Shown here one piece after another: positions 34,801 through 43,176 of a DNA stretch of 64,000 bases; within the stretch, counting starts at the first letter, position 1, and each line of letters starts with the position of its first letter. The notes under the pieces are model-generated. The model did no database searches. It worked only from the letters and a program-made list of their open reading frames with translations, and was not told where the DNA came from. The position numbers and the translations under genes are program-made. Origin of the DNA: an uncultured Clostridia bacterium (GTDB taxonomy: Bacteria; Bacillota; Clostridia; Oscillospirales; Acutalibacteraceae); the NCBI GenBank assembly GCA_947623175.1, contig CANQGK010000004.1, positions 52,491-116,490 on the forward strand, written 5' to 3'.

Positions 34801-36993
34801 TTATTCCTCCGACGCATCGTCGTAGTTTTCCGCCGGCGGCACGTATCCGTCTATATAGAAAACGTCGGCGTTGACGTTTTCAAGATCGAATACGCCGTTA
34901 TACTGCACCTTTTCGTAATCGTCGAGCAAAGCCGTATAGGGGCTCGAATCGCTCCATTTGTAATAGGTGCCGGCGCTGTCTATATAGCCCACGGTATCTA
35001 TTACGGGCAATGTTTCAGAAAGCTTAAGCAGATACTTGTTATATTCCGTAAGCTTGACTCCGGCGGTTTTAAGCAGCAGCGACGAAAGATAATTGGAGCT
35101 TAAGCGCTCGACGTATTTTTCCTCGATATCGTAATTAGCCCAGATAAAAAAGGGCGTGCAATGGCGCGATTGGTCCTGCTCTACCGTAAGGTTGGAAAGA
35201 TTGTTGACCCCCATCACCTCGGCGATAAATTCGGTCTCTACCGACGGCTGATGATCGCCGAACATACAAATCACGGTAGGCTCCTCAACCCCTGAAAAAT
35301 ATGTGATAAGCTCTTTAAAAGCATTGTCGCTTTGCTTTATAAGGGATAAATATTTATTTGCTTTGCTGTAATCGGTTTTGGTGGAGGTTGCGTAAATGCT
35401 CTCGTCAAAATTAACACAGCTCGTGGTATATCCGCCGTGATTTTGCATTGTGACGTTAAAGGCAAAATACGGAACGGATTTATCCCTGTTTTCAAAATCC
35501 TCAATAAGGCGCTTATAGTTGTAGGAATCGCTCACATATTGGCGGATAAGCATATTTGAGCCGGGGTAATACTCGTCTATAAGCTCCTGCAAATAATTCG
35601 CGTCGCTTCCGTTTTTCTGGTATTCCTGCATAAGCGAAATATCCATAATATCCTCAAGGCTTATAAACTTATTAAAGCCGAAATTCCTGTAAACCTCGGT
35701 CCTTCTCCAACCCGTAGAATAGTAAGGGTGAAGCGCAAATGAGGAATAGCCCTGCACCTCGAGAGTGGAAACGATAGACGCCAAGGGATTTTTCACGTAA
35801 AGCATATACGCGTTGCTTCCCGAAGGCAAAAACGCGGTGGTATGACCGGTCAAAAATTCAAATTCGGTATTGGAGGTGCCGGCGCCGATTACCGGAACGT
35901 ATAAATTACCCTTTACGGTATTTTCCGTAAGGCTGTGCATAAAGGGCATGTATTCCTCGTTGGTAGTGAGATTGCCGAGTATGGAAAGATCGGACAGCGA
36001 CTCGTTCATAATACAGATGATATTGGGCTTTTGATAACTGTCGTCTATTTCGGGGGCGTTGTTATCGACTACCTCCTCGACGTAGCTTCCCACATCCTCG
36101 GGGTTATAGTTGCTCGGCTTTGACATATAAAGATACTTTGTATTGCAAAAATAATTAAGCACAAAGCCGTAATTCCTGTAGCCGCGCAGTTGGTTCCAGA
36201 AGTCCGGCTTAACGCCCAAGTTTGCAAAGACGCTTGTTCCGAAAAACAAAATCAAAAGCACGGCGGAAAAGGTTCCCGTAAAGGAACGCGATATAACCTT
36301 GGTTAAAAAATTGAATTTCGGAAGCTTTGATTTAATCGCGATAATAATTATGAATATGTAAATGAGCGTAGCGGTAATTACGATATAATCGGGAGTGTAA
36401 TTATAGGTATTCGCAACCCCGATCGCGGTAGTTACGCTCAAAAAATCCATAGGTAAAAAGGGCGTTCCCCTAAACCGCATAAGATAATAATGCGCCAGCG
36501 CAAACCCGTAAAGCAGGGTGGTTACAAAAATATAAGAAACCCTGAAGCTGCCGAAAAGCGCATAAATCAAAAAGTAGAAGATAAGAATTACTATATAATT
36601 CCCTAAAAATCCCAAATAGGTCATATTATAGACGAATACGCTGTTGAGGCATTCGGTCATGGTAATCGTAACCACGGGCAAAAGCAATAAAAATATAAAG
36701 CTCCAAATAATATTAAGCTTTTCGGATTTGAATTTTACGGTATAAGCTGCGCACAAACCCAAAACAAACGGAACCGCCAGGCAAAACGCCAATAAAATCC
36801 ATTTAGCTCTGAACTGTTGGCTTATGTAGCTGTTCACGGAAAAGATTACGAATAAAAGGGTTATAACAAAAACAACGGCGCCCGCGATTTTAGCGCGCTT
36901 ACCGGAGGTTACTTCAAACGTATTATTTAAAAATTCAGGCAGCTTTTCTTTTAAAAACCCGGAAACGAAACGCCTTATTTTCAAAAGAGCCAT
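34801..36993 (-). CDS. LTA synthase-family sulfatase-fold transferase
   Basis: About 730 residues from the ATG at 36991-36993 (ribosome site AGAAGG); a longer frame to 37053 crosses the promoter. Several membrane helices fill the first 290 residues, and an extracellular alkaline-phosphatase-fold domain follows. Metal and catalytic features are visible: NIICIMNESLSDL (Glu/Ser), GTSNTEFEFLTG (nucleophilic Thr) and MFGDHQPS (Asp-His). The family adds glycerol phosphate or other phospho-groups to surface polymers. Whether it makes true LTA cannot be told. Confidence 0.88.
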   Translation of the reverse strand: MALLKIRRFVSGFLKEKLPEFLNNTFEVTSGKRAKIAGAVVFVITLLFVIFSVNSYISQQFRAKWILLAFCLAVPFVLGLCAAYTVKFKSEKLNIIWSFIFLLLLPVVTITMTECLNSVFVYNMTYLGFLGNYIVILIFYFLIYALFGSFRVSYIFVTTLLYGFALAHYYLMRFRGTPFLPMDFLSVTTAIGVANTYNYTPDYIVITATLIYIFIIIIAIKSKLPKFNFLTKVISRSFTGTFSAVLLILFFGTSVFANLGVKPDFWNQLRGYRNYGFVLNYFCNTKYLYMSKPSNYNPEDVGSYVEEVVDNNAPEIDDSYQKPNIICIMNESLSDLSILGNLTTNEEYMPFMHSLTENTVKGNLYVPVIGAGTSNTEFEFLTGHTTAFLPSGSNAYMLYVKNPLASIVSTLEVQGYSSFALHPYYSTGWRRTEVYRNFGFNKFISLEDIMDISLMQEYQKNGSDANYLQELIDEYYPGSNMLIRQYVSDSYNYKRLIEDFENRDKSVPYFAFNVTMQNHGGYTTSCVNFDESIYATSTKTDYSKANKYLSLIKQSDNAFKELITYFSGVEEPTVICMFGDHQPSVETEFIAEVMGVNNLSNLTVEQDQSRHCTPFFIWANYDIEEKYVERLSSNYLSSLLLKTAGVKLTEYNKYLLKLSETLPVIDTVGYIDSAGTYYKWSDSSPYTALLDDYEKVQYNGVFDLENVNADVFYIDGYVPPAENYDDASEE

Positions 36994-37024
36994 CTGTAGC
37001 CTTCTTTCTGAATTTAATATAATA

Positions 37025-37053
37025 ATATTACCACATTCCGCGTAAAAAAACAA
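37025..37053 (-). promoter_or_regulatory. Promoter of the LTA-synthase operon
   Basis: On the minus strand TTGTTT (37048-37053), 17 bases, TAATAT (37025-37030), about 30 bases before the chosen start. Confidence 0.5.
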
Positions 37054-37162
37054 TGAAAAAATAGCATATAAATATTAATATTATTTTAAGAAAATATATA
37101 TTTTTTTAATAATTTCTTGAAATGCTCATAAAATCAAGGCCGGATTTTGCGGGCAGACGCAT

Positions 37163-37200
37163 AAAATATGCACCCTTCGCGGCGGAAAGGTGCATATTTT
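37163..37200. terminator. Bidirectional terminator after the ileS operon
   Basis: AAAATATGCACC (37163-37174) pairs with GGTGCATATTTT (37189-37200). It lies 5 bases beyond the stop of the small membrane-protein gene. Confidence 0.85.
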
Positions 37201-37204
37201 TGTA

Positions 37205-37534
37205 CTAAAGACGTTTCAATATATCGTTGTTTTGGGTGATAATATGCCCCAAAGCATAAATAAGGAAAAGAAGTATAAGCGAAAGAACTATTCCGAAAAT
37301 AAGTAAACCGACGGAAAGTATAAGAAATACGGAATCGATTTTATAGAGAATTACGGCTATTACGGCAAAAACCGAAAAGGTCGCTATGGAAACTATAAAA
37401 GAAATTGCTTTGACTACTTTATCGATATGCTTAAAGGCGCCTTCGGCGTATTCTTCCGCCGCCGACTGCTTCTTATACTTCTTTGAGGTGGAACTGATGT
37501 CCTCATAAACGATTTCTTTTTCGGAATTATTCAC
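37205..37534 (-). CDS. Small membrane protein of unknown function
   Basis: 109 residues. A charged N-terminal segment of about 40 residues (Lys/Glu/Ser-rich) is followed by two membrane helices (about 44-64 and 69-95) and a short tail. Its start overlaps the ileS stop region by 8 bases, so it is translated from the ileS message. It resembles small phage-holin-like or DUF-type membrane proteins in size only; no function can be assigned. Confidence 0.75.
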   Translation of the reverse strand: MNNSEKEIVYEDISSTSKKYKKQSAAEEYAEGAFKHIDKVVKAISFIVSIATFSVFAVIAVILYKIDSVFLILSVGLLIFGIVLSLILLFLIYALGHIITQNNDILKRL

Positions 37535-40500
37535 CTTTTTCGCCCTCCACTTTGCATATGCCTATCGTGACGGCTTCGCCGTTGATATCCCATTCTTTTA
37601 TAAAGCCCTTCGGCTCGGCGGCGGTAATCGAATCCGCCAACGTGTCCGCCCCGATTTCACTTTGGTTGCCGACGGCTATATCGGTAACGGTTTTACTGCC
37701 CTTGAGATATACCGAAATATGGTCGGTTACGTTAAAGTCGGCTTCCTTGCGCATGGTTTGAATTTTACTTACGATCTCGCGCGCAAAGCCTTCCTTAATA
37801 AGCTCGTCGGTAAGGGTAATATCTATCGCCGCGGTTATGCCGCGATCGCTTACGGTATAGAAGCCCTCTTTTTGTCGGGCTTCGATAAGCAAATCCTCTT
37901 CGCTTAATTCGATATCGCCGAAGCTTAACGAGAGGGTAAGCTTGCCGTCGTTATCAAGCCGATTTTTGGCTTCGGCGCCGTCGATTTCGGCCAAAGCGGT
38001 TCTTATTTCGCCTAAATGCTTGCCGTATTTGGGGCCTAAGGTCTTTAACTGCGGCTTGAAGCTGTAGCTTACAAAATCGTCTACCTTGTCGGTAAATTTA
38101 ACCTCTTTGATATTGAGCTCTTCTCTTATGATTTCGGTATAAAAATCGTCTAAATCGCCGTCAAGCTTAACGTACATAACCGAAAGGGGCTGACGGTTTT
38201 TGAGCGAAGAACCGTTTCTCGCGGCTCTGCCCAAAACGACAATTTCGAGCACCTTTTCCATCTGCTCCTCGAGCTTCTCGTCTATAAGGCTCTCGTCCAC
38301 GGTCGGATAATCGCAGAGATGAATGCTTTCCGGCGCGGATTTATCGATATTTCTGACAAGGTTCTGATATATGTTCTCGGTCATGAACGGAATCATGGGC
38401 GCGGCGGCTTTGCAAATGGTAACCAGCGCCGTATAAAGGGTTAAATACGCGGTGATTTTATCGTCGGTAATACCCTGCACCCAATAGCGTTCTCTGCCGC
38501 GGCGTACGTACCAATTGCTCATTTCGTCCACAAAATCCATCAAAGCACGCGCCGCCTCGGGTATGCGGTAATTGGCAAGATTATCGTCAACCGCCTTTAC
38601 GGTGGAATTAAGGCGGGATAAAAGCCATTTATCCATAACCGTAAGCTTATAATCGGCGATATTGTATTTTGTGGGATCGAATTTATCTATTTCGGCATAA
38701 AGCACGTAAAATGCGTAGGTATTCCAAAGAGTACCCATAAATTTACGCTGACCTTCGGTTACGGCGCGGTCATGGAAACGGTTGGGAAGCCACGGCGCGG
38801 AATTTGAATAGAAATACCATCTTATCGCGTCCGCTCCGAATTTTTCGAGCGCATCGAACGGATCTACGGCATTACCCTTGGATTTACTCATTTTCTGGCC
38901 GTTTTCGTCCTGAACGTGACCTAAAACGATTACGTTCTTATAAGGCGCTTTATTGAAAATAAGGGTGGAAATCGCAAGCAGCGAATAGAACCAGCCTCTC
39001 GTCTGGTCGACCGCCTCGGAGATAAAGTCCGCCGGGAACTGACAGTCAAACAATTCCTTGTTTTCAAAGGGATAATGATGCTGCGCAAAGGGCATGGCTC
39101 CCGAATCGAACCAGCAGTCGATAACCTCGGGAACGCGGTGCATTTCCTTTCCGCATTCGGGGCATTTTACAGTAACCGCGTCGATATACGGGCGGTGAAG
39201 CTCTATTTCATCCGGGCAGTTATCCGACATGGATTTAAGCTCCGCTATACTGCCGACGGCATGCATATGACCGCACTCGCAGGTCCATATATTAAGCGGG
39301 GTTCCCCAATAGCGGTTACGCGAAATTCCCCAATCCTGAACGTTATTGAGCCAATCGCCGAAACGCCCTTTTCCAATGCTTTCGGGTATCCAATTTACCG
39401 TATTGTTATTGCGGATAAGATCCTCCTTGACGGCGGTCATCTTGATAAACCATGATTCGCGCGCATAGTAAATAAGCGGAGTATCACAGCGCCAGCAATG
39501 AGGATAATCATGCTCGAATTTGGGCGCGTCAAACAAAAGACCCTTCTCGTCAAGATCCTTAAGTACCAGCGGATCCGCCTTTTTTACGAATATGCCGGCG
39601 TAGGGCGTTTCCTCTGTAAGCTCGCCCTTGCCGTTGACGAACTGAACGAAGGGCAGATCGTATTTTCTGCCTACCTTGGCGTCGTCCTCACCGAAAGCGG
39701 GAGCTATATGCACTATACCCGTACCGTCGGTCATGGTAACGTAACCGTCGCAGGTGATGTAATGTCCCTTTTTATTCTGCTTTTCGCAAACCGGCTTTAC
39801 GTAATCGAAAAGCGGCTCGTATTCCTTATATTCGAGTTCCTTGCCCTTAAAGCTCTCGAGTATTTCATAAGCGGGAGCGTCCTCGCCTGCAAGCTTGCCC
39901 AGAATTTTATCGAGCAGGGCTTCCGCTAAGTAATAAACGTAACCGTCGTTGGCTTTGACCTTGCAATAGGTTTCGTCGGGATTGACGCAGAGCGCCACGT
40001 TTGACGGAAGCGTCCAAGGAGTCGTGGTCCAGGCGAGGAAATACGCGTCCTCCCCCGATACCTTAAAGCGCACTATGGCGCTGCGCTCTTTTACGTTTTT
40101 ATACCCCTGCGCCACTTCGTGCGACGAAAGCGGGGTTCCGCAGCGCGGACAGTAGGGCACGATTTTAAAGCCCTTATACAAAAGTCCTTTTTCGTAAATC
40201 TGCTTTAACGCCCACCATTCGGACTCGATGTAATCGTTATGATAGGTAACGTAAGGATTATCCATATCCGCCCAAAAACCGACGGTTTTGGAAAAATCCT
40301 CCCACATGCCCTTATATTTCCAGACGCTTTCCTTGCAATGGTCTATAAAGGGAGCCAAGCCGTATTCTTCTATCTGCTCCTTGCCGTCAAGCCCCAATAA
40401 CTTTTCGACCTCGAGCTCAACCGGAAGTCCATGGGTATCCCAGCCCGCTTTTCGGGGAACCATATAACCCTTCATGGTTCTGTAACGCGGAATCATATCC

Positions 40501-40694
40501 TTGATAACCCTCGTTAAAACGTGGCCTATATGCGGCTTTCCGTTTGCTGTAGGAGGACCGTCGTAAAATACATACGGCTCACCCTTAGCCTTGGAATCGA
40601 TACTTTTTTTGAAAATTTCGGAATCCGACCAGAATTTTTCAATTCTTTTTTCTTCTTCTACAAAATTCACGTTAGGTGAAATACTGTTATACAC
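37527..40694 (-). CDS. ileS: Isoleucyl-tRNA synthetase, type 2 (eukaryote-like)
   Basis: 1055 residues, starting at GTG (40692-40694) with AAAGGAG 9 bases upstream. The HIGH motif is in PPTANGKPHIGHVLTR (about 47-62) and KMSKS is in GQKMSKSKGNAVDPF. The segment HGLPVELEVEKLLGL and the overall length place it in the type 2 (IleS2) group, known for natural tolerance to mupirocin. Editing-domain and zinc-ligand cysteines (CECG and CPECG) are present. No T-box leader precedes it. Confidence 0.96.
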   Translation of the reverse strand: MYNSISPNVNFVEEEKRIEKFWSDSEIFKKSIDSKAKGEPYVFYDGPPTANGKPHIGHVLTRVIKDMIPRYRTMKGYMVPRKAGWDTHGLPVELEVEKLLGLDGKEQIEEYGLAPFIDHCKESVWKYKGMWEDFSKTVGFWADMDNPYVTYHNDYIESEWWALKQIYEKGLLYKGFKIVPYCPRCGTPLSSHEVAQGYKNVKERSAIVRFKVSGEDAYFLAWTTTPWTLPSNVALCVNPDETYCKVKANDGYVYYLAEALLDKILGKLAGEDAPAYEILESFKGKELEYKEYEPLFDYVKPVCEKQNKKGHYITCDGYVTMTDGTGIVHIAPAFGEDDAKVGRKYDLPFVQFVNGKGELTEETPYAGIFVKKADPLVLKDLDEKGLLFDAPKFEHDYPHCWRCDTPLIYYARESWFIKMTAVKEDLIRNNNTVNWIPESIGKGRFGDWLNNVQDWGISRNRYWGTPLNIWTCECGHMHAVGSIAELKSMSDNCPDEIELHRPYIDAVTVKCPECGKEMHRVPEVIDCWFDSGAMPFAQHHYPFENKELFDCQFPADFISEAVDQTRGWFYSLLAISTLIFNKAPYKNVIVLGHVQDENGQKMSKSKGNAVDPFDALEKFGADAIRWYFYSNSAPWLPNRFHDRAVTEGQRKFMGTLWNTYAFYVLYAEIDKFDPTKYNIADYKLTVMDKWLLSRLNSTVKAVDDNLANYRIPEAARALMDFVDEMSNWYVRRGRERYWVQGITDDKITAYLTLYTALVTICKAAAPMIPFMTENIYQNLVRNIDKSAPESIHLCDYPTVDESLIDEKLEEQMEKVLEIVVLGRAARNGSSLKNRQPLSVMYVKLDGDLDDFYTEIIREELNIKEVKFTDKVDDFVSYSFKPQLKTLGPKYGKHLGEIRTALAEIDGAEAKNRLDNDGKLTLSLSFGDIELSEEDLLIEARQKEGFYTVSDRGITAAIDITLTDELIKEGFAREIVSKIQTMRKEADFNVTDHISVYLKGSKTVTDIAVGNQSEIGADTLADSITAAEPKGFIKEWDINGEAVTIGICKVEGEKGE

Positions 40695-40796
40695 TAAAGG
40701 GTGCTCCTTTCAAAGTCAAAACCAAAAGAAACAATCACATTAATGCAACTAATGCGACTGCTCCTTTTTAAATATTTTTTAAGAAAAAACGCCGTA

Positions 40797-41255
40797 TCAA
40801 TCGTTAACCGTGGGAACAGGCTGTTTTAAAGCGGATCTCGTTTTGCGAACCTCGCCGAGATTGGCGGTAAGGCCCTCGTCGGCGCGGCGCATAATATCGT
40901 CCACAAAATCCTGAGCCGCCTTGCGCATTTCGCGGCTCTTGGTCTGCGCGTTTGCGATTATTTCGGCGGCTTTTGCCTGAGCGAGCTTTACGATCTCCTC
41001 CTGCGCGGTCATGGCCTTTGCGCGCTCCTCCGCATTGCGGATAATACCGTCCGCCTCGCGCTTGGCGTTTGTAATAATATCGGCGCGGTCGGCGACAATT
41101 CCCTTTGCCTGTTTGATTTCAGCCGGAATATTAAGACGTATTTCGTCTACTACAGCCCTTAATTTTTCAATATCAACAATAGTTTTTTTACCCGGAATTT
41201 TAACGCCGCTGTCAAGCAATTCGTCAAACTGTTCCAATAATTCGTCAAGTGTCAT
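40797..41255 (-). CDS. Coiled-coil protein, DivIVA/ATPase-subunit-like
   Basis: 152 residues, nearly all helical. The region from about 45 to 135 is a long charged coiled coil with repeating Ala/Glu/Arg patterns (IITNAKREADGIIRNAEERA). In Clostridia such genes next to coaD and rsmD are often labelled ATPase or DivIVA-like. There is no nucleotide-binding motif, so the ATPase label is not supported by this sequence. It sits between coaD and ileS in the same direction. Confidence 0.75.
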   Translation of the reverse strand: MTLDELLEQFDELLDSGVKIPGKKTIVDIEKLRAVVDEIRLNIPAEIKQAKGIVADRADIITNAKREADGIIRNAEERAKAMTAQEEIVKLAQAKAAEIIANAQTKSREMRKAAQDFVDDIMRRADEGLTANLGEVRKTRSALKQPVPTVND

Positions 41256-41311
41256 TTTAATTCCTCCAACCGGTAACCGGCATTAAATTTAAGGCCGCGG
41301 GGTAAAACCCG

Positions 41312-41797
41312 TCAGCTAATCCTGCTTAATATATCCTGCTTTATAACCTCGGGAACAAAGCTGCTGATATCGCCGCCCATCATGGCAATTTGCTTTACCA
41401 TGCTTGAGCTTAAATACATATTCTCCGTCGAGGTGGTAAGAAACAGGGTTTCAACGTTAGGATTAAGTTTTTTATTGGTAAGAGCCATCTGAAATTCGTA
41501 TTCGAAATCAGACATAGCTCTGAGACCCTTTATAATGGCGGTGGCGCCGACCTTAGCGGCATAATCGGCAAGTAAGCCGTCGTAATGCTCTACGGTCACG
41601 TTCTCTAAATCCGAGACGCACTTCTTTATCATTTCCACCCGCTCTACGGGAGTAAACGAACAGCTTTTCGAAGCGTTGCCGGCGACAAGCACTATAAGCT
41701 TGTCGAACATTTTAGCCGCCCGATTTATAATATCGAGATGACCGCAGGTCACGGGATCAAAGCTTCCCGGGCAGATTGCTATAGTCTTATCCTTCAT
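41312..41797 (-). CDS. coaD: Phosphopantetheine adenylyltransferase
   Basis: 161 residues from the ATG at 41795-41797 (AAAGAGG 6 bases upstream); the longer frame to 41884 lies inside rsmD. CPGSFDPVTCGHLDII carries the T-x-G-H nucleotidyltransferase motif, and YLSSSMVKQIA is the equivalent of the ISSTxxR motif. It performs the fourth step of coenzyme A synthesis. Its start overlaps the rsmD end by 11 bases, the usual rsmD-coaD pair. Confidence 0.97.
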   Translation of the reverse strand: MKDKTIAICPGSFDPVTCGHLDIINRAAKMFDKLIVLVAGNASKSCSFTPVERVEMIKKCVSDLENVTVEHYDGLLADYAAKVGATAIIKGLRAMSDFEYEFQMALTNKKLNPNVETLFLTTSTENMYLSSSMVKQIAMMGGDISSFVPEVIKQDILSRIS

Positions 41798-42338
41798 GTG
41801 CGGCCTCTTTTCTGTATACGGTGACAAGCACCTTGCCGTAGCGGTAGGTACGAAAAACGGCAAAACCGTCCACACTGTTCTCAAGCTTAATTTCGGGCGG
41901 ATGCTCGCATACTATAAATCCGTAATCGCTCATAAGCGGTATAACCGCCTTTATCGCCGGAGCGAGCAGGCCCGCCTTATAAGGCGGATCGAGAAATACT
42001 ATGTCAAAGGTATCCCCGCACCCGGCGCAAAAGGACGCATAGTCGGAACGTACCGTTTTTGCGCTTTCGTCAAAACCGCAATTTTTTATATTGGTTTGCA
42101 CTGTGCTTAAAGACTCGGACGAGCTGTCGACAAAAACTGCCGAAAGCGCGCCGCGGCTTAACGCCTCAAGCCCCAATTGACCGGAACCCGCGAATAAATC
42201 AAGTACACGCCTTCCCTCAATATCAAAATGCAGGGCGCTGAATATTCCCTCCTTTACCCTTTCGGGTGTGGGGCGAACGTCGTTACCCTCGGGAGTAACA
42301 AGGCGTTTGCCGCGGGAAATGCCCGTAATAATTCGCAT
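41787..42338 (-). CDS. rsmD: 16S rRNA (guanine966-N2)-methyltransferase
   Basis: 183 residues from the ATG at 42336-42338, giving MRIITGISRGKRLVTPEG, the conserved family N-terminus; upstream in-frame starts would add about 10 unusual residues. The SAM-binding VLDLFAGSGQLGLEALSRGA and the catalytic DPPY (in DIVFLDPPYKAG) are present. It methylates G966 of 16S rRNA. First gene of the rsmD-coaD operon. Confidence 0.95.
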   Translation of the reverse strand: MRIITGISRGKRLVTPEGNDVRPTPERVKEGIFSALHFDIEGRRVLDLFAGSGQLGLEALSRGALSAVFVDSSSESLSTVQTNIKNCGFDESAKTVRSDYASFCAGCGDTFDIVFLDPPYKAGLLAPAIKAVIPLMSDYGFIVCEHPPEIKLENSVDGFAVFRTYRYGKVLVTVYRKEAAHEG

Positions 42339-42393
42339 TAACATCACCAAAAACCGATATATGCGCAATAGCGCAATATATATTTCTTTAAGT

Positions 42394-42423
42394 ATTATCC
42401 CACTAAACAGTATACTTTGTCAA
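42394..42423 (-). promoter_or_regulatory. Promoter of the rsmD-coaD-ileS gene group
   Basis: On the minus strand a consensus TTGACA (42418-42423), an 18-base spacer and GATAAT (42394-42399). The leader contains the near-palindrome ATATATGCGC-AATA-GCGCAATATAT (about 42359-42383). Confidence 0.65.
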
Positions 42424-42471
42424 TACTTTTTTTCAAAATCGGGCTATTTTGCCTTACCGAAAACCGCAATA

Positions 42472-42500
42472 TTGAAAAATTTTGTATTTTGATATATAAT
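42472..42500 (+). promoter_or_regulatory. Promoter of the PPTase gene
   Basis: TTGAAA (42472-42477), 17 bases, TATAAT (42495-42500). Transcription would start near 42507, leaving only about 25 bases before the proposed ATT start. Confidence 0.8.
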
Positions 42501-42531
42501 ATTAAGCAAACTGTGCGCTTGAGGCGGTGGT

Positions 42532-43113
42532 ATTATAATCGAAATTTATTTTTTTGAACCGACAAGCCGTGCCCGATCGGCAAAAGCCGTAAATAATTTA
42601 TATCTTTCAAAGCTCGGTAAAAAAGCGGTCAAAAGGATTGCCGCAAAAAAATACAACTGCCCCGATAATGAAATAATAATCGATTATTCCGCCCGGGGCA
42701 AGCCTTATTTGAAAAATCATCCCGATTTTCATTTTAATATTTCCCACAGCGGCAATGCGCTTGCGGCGGCATTTTGCGAACGGGAAACGGGTATTGATAT
42801 CGAAAGGATAAAAAAGCCTAATTTTAAGGTAGCCGACCGGTTTTTTTGCGAAACGGAAAAGGATTATATTAAAAAAAGCGATGATCCCGAGCTTGCGTTT
42901 TTTCGGATATGGACCGCCAAAGAAGCCTACGCCAAATTCACGGGCAGAGGAATAGACGCCGATTTTAAAAAAACAGAGGTTTTGGGCGATTTCATCCGAA
43001 AGCGCATGATTACGATAACCACCGGCGATTACGTCCTTTCGGCTTATACGGACTGTGTGACCGATTACAAAATTATAAAGTTTGACGAAAATTCCGAAAT
43101 TTTTAAATCGTAA
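42532..43113 (+). CDS. Sfp-type 4'-phosphopantetheinyl transferase with probable ATT start
   Basis: The homologous frame runs back from the clear core (DFHFNISHSG, TGIDIERIKKP and FRIWTAKEAYAKF) past an internal TTG at 42709 to a stop at 42520-42522, with no ATG, GTG or TTG in the expected N-terminus. The best site is ATT at 42532, 7 bases after GAGG, giving MIIEIYFFEPTSRARSAKAV and 193 residues, normal for a small Sfp-type enzyme. The SARGKPYL motif upstream of 42709 belongs to the family and would be lost with the TTG start. It activates acyl or peptidyl carrier proteins. No carrier-protein gene is nearby. Confidence 0.82.
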   Translation: MIIEIYFFEPTSRARSAKAVNNLYLSKLGKKAVKRIAAKKYNCPDNEIIIDYSARGKPYLKNHPDFHFNISHSGNALAAAFCERETGIDIERIKKPNFKVADRFFCETEKDYIKKSDDPELAFFRIWTAKEAYAKFTGRGIDADFKKTEVLGDFIRKRMITITTGDYVLSAYTDCVTDYKIIKFDENSEIFKS

Positions 43114-43117
43114 ATGC

Positions 43118-43146
43118 TTGATTGAGGCTTATATTTGTGATATACT
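43118..43146 (+). promoter_or_regulatory. Promoter of prfC
   Basis: TTGATT (43118-43123), 17 bases, TATACT (43141-43146), directly after the PPTase stop codon; prfC starts 31 bases downstream. Confidence 0.7.
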
Positions 43147-43176
43147 TATAAGGTTTATAAGTAAAGGAGTATTTTT

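Noticed and set aside
40695..40796. Possible T-box leader before ileS
   Set aside because: The gap is only about 100 bases and has no T-box sequence (AGGGTGG-ACCGCG type) or terminator/antiterminator pair.
42709..43113. Short PPTase starting at TTG 42709
   Set aside because: The conserved GKPYL and upstream family residues lie before it, and the promoter and ribosome site point to a start near 42532.
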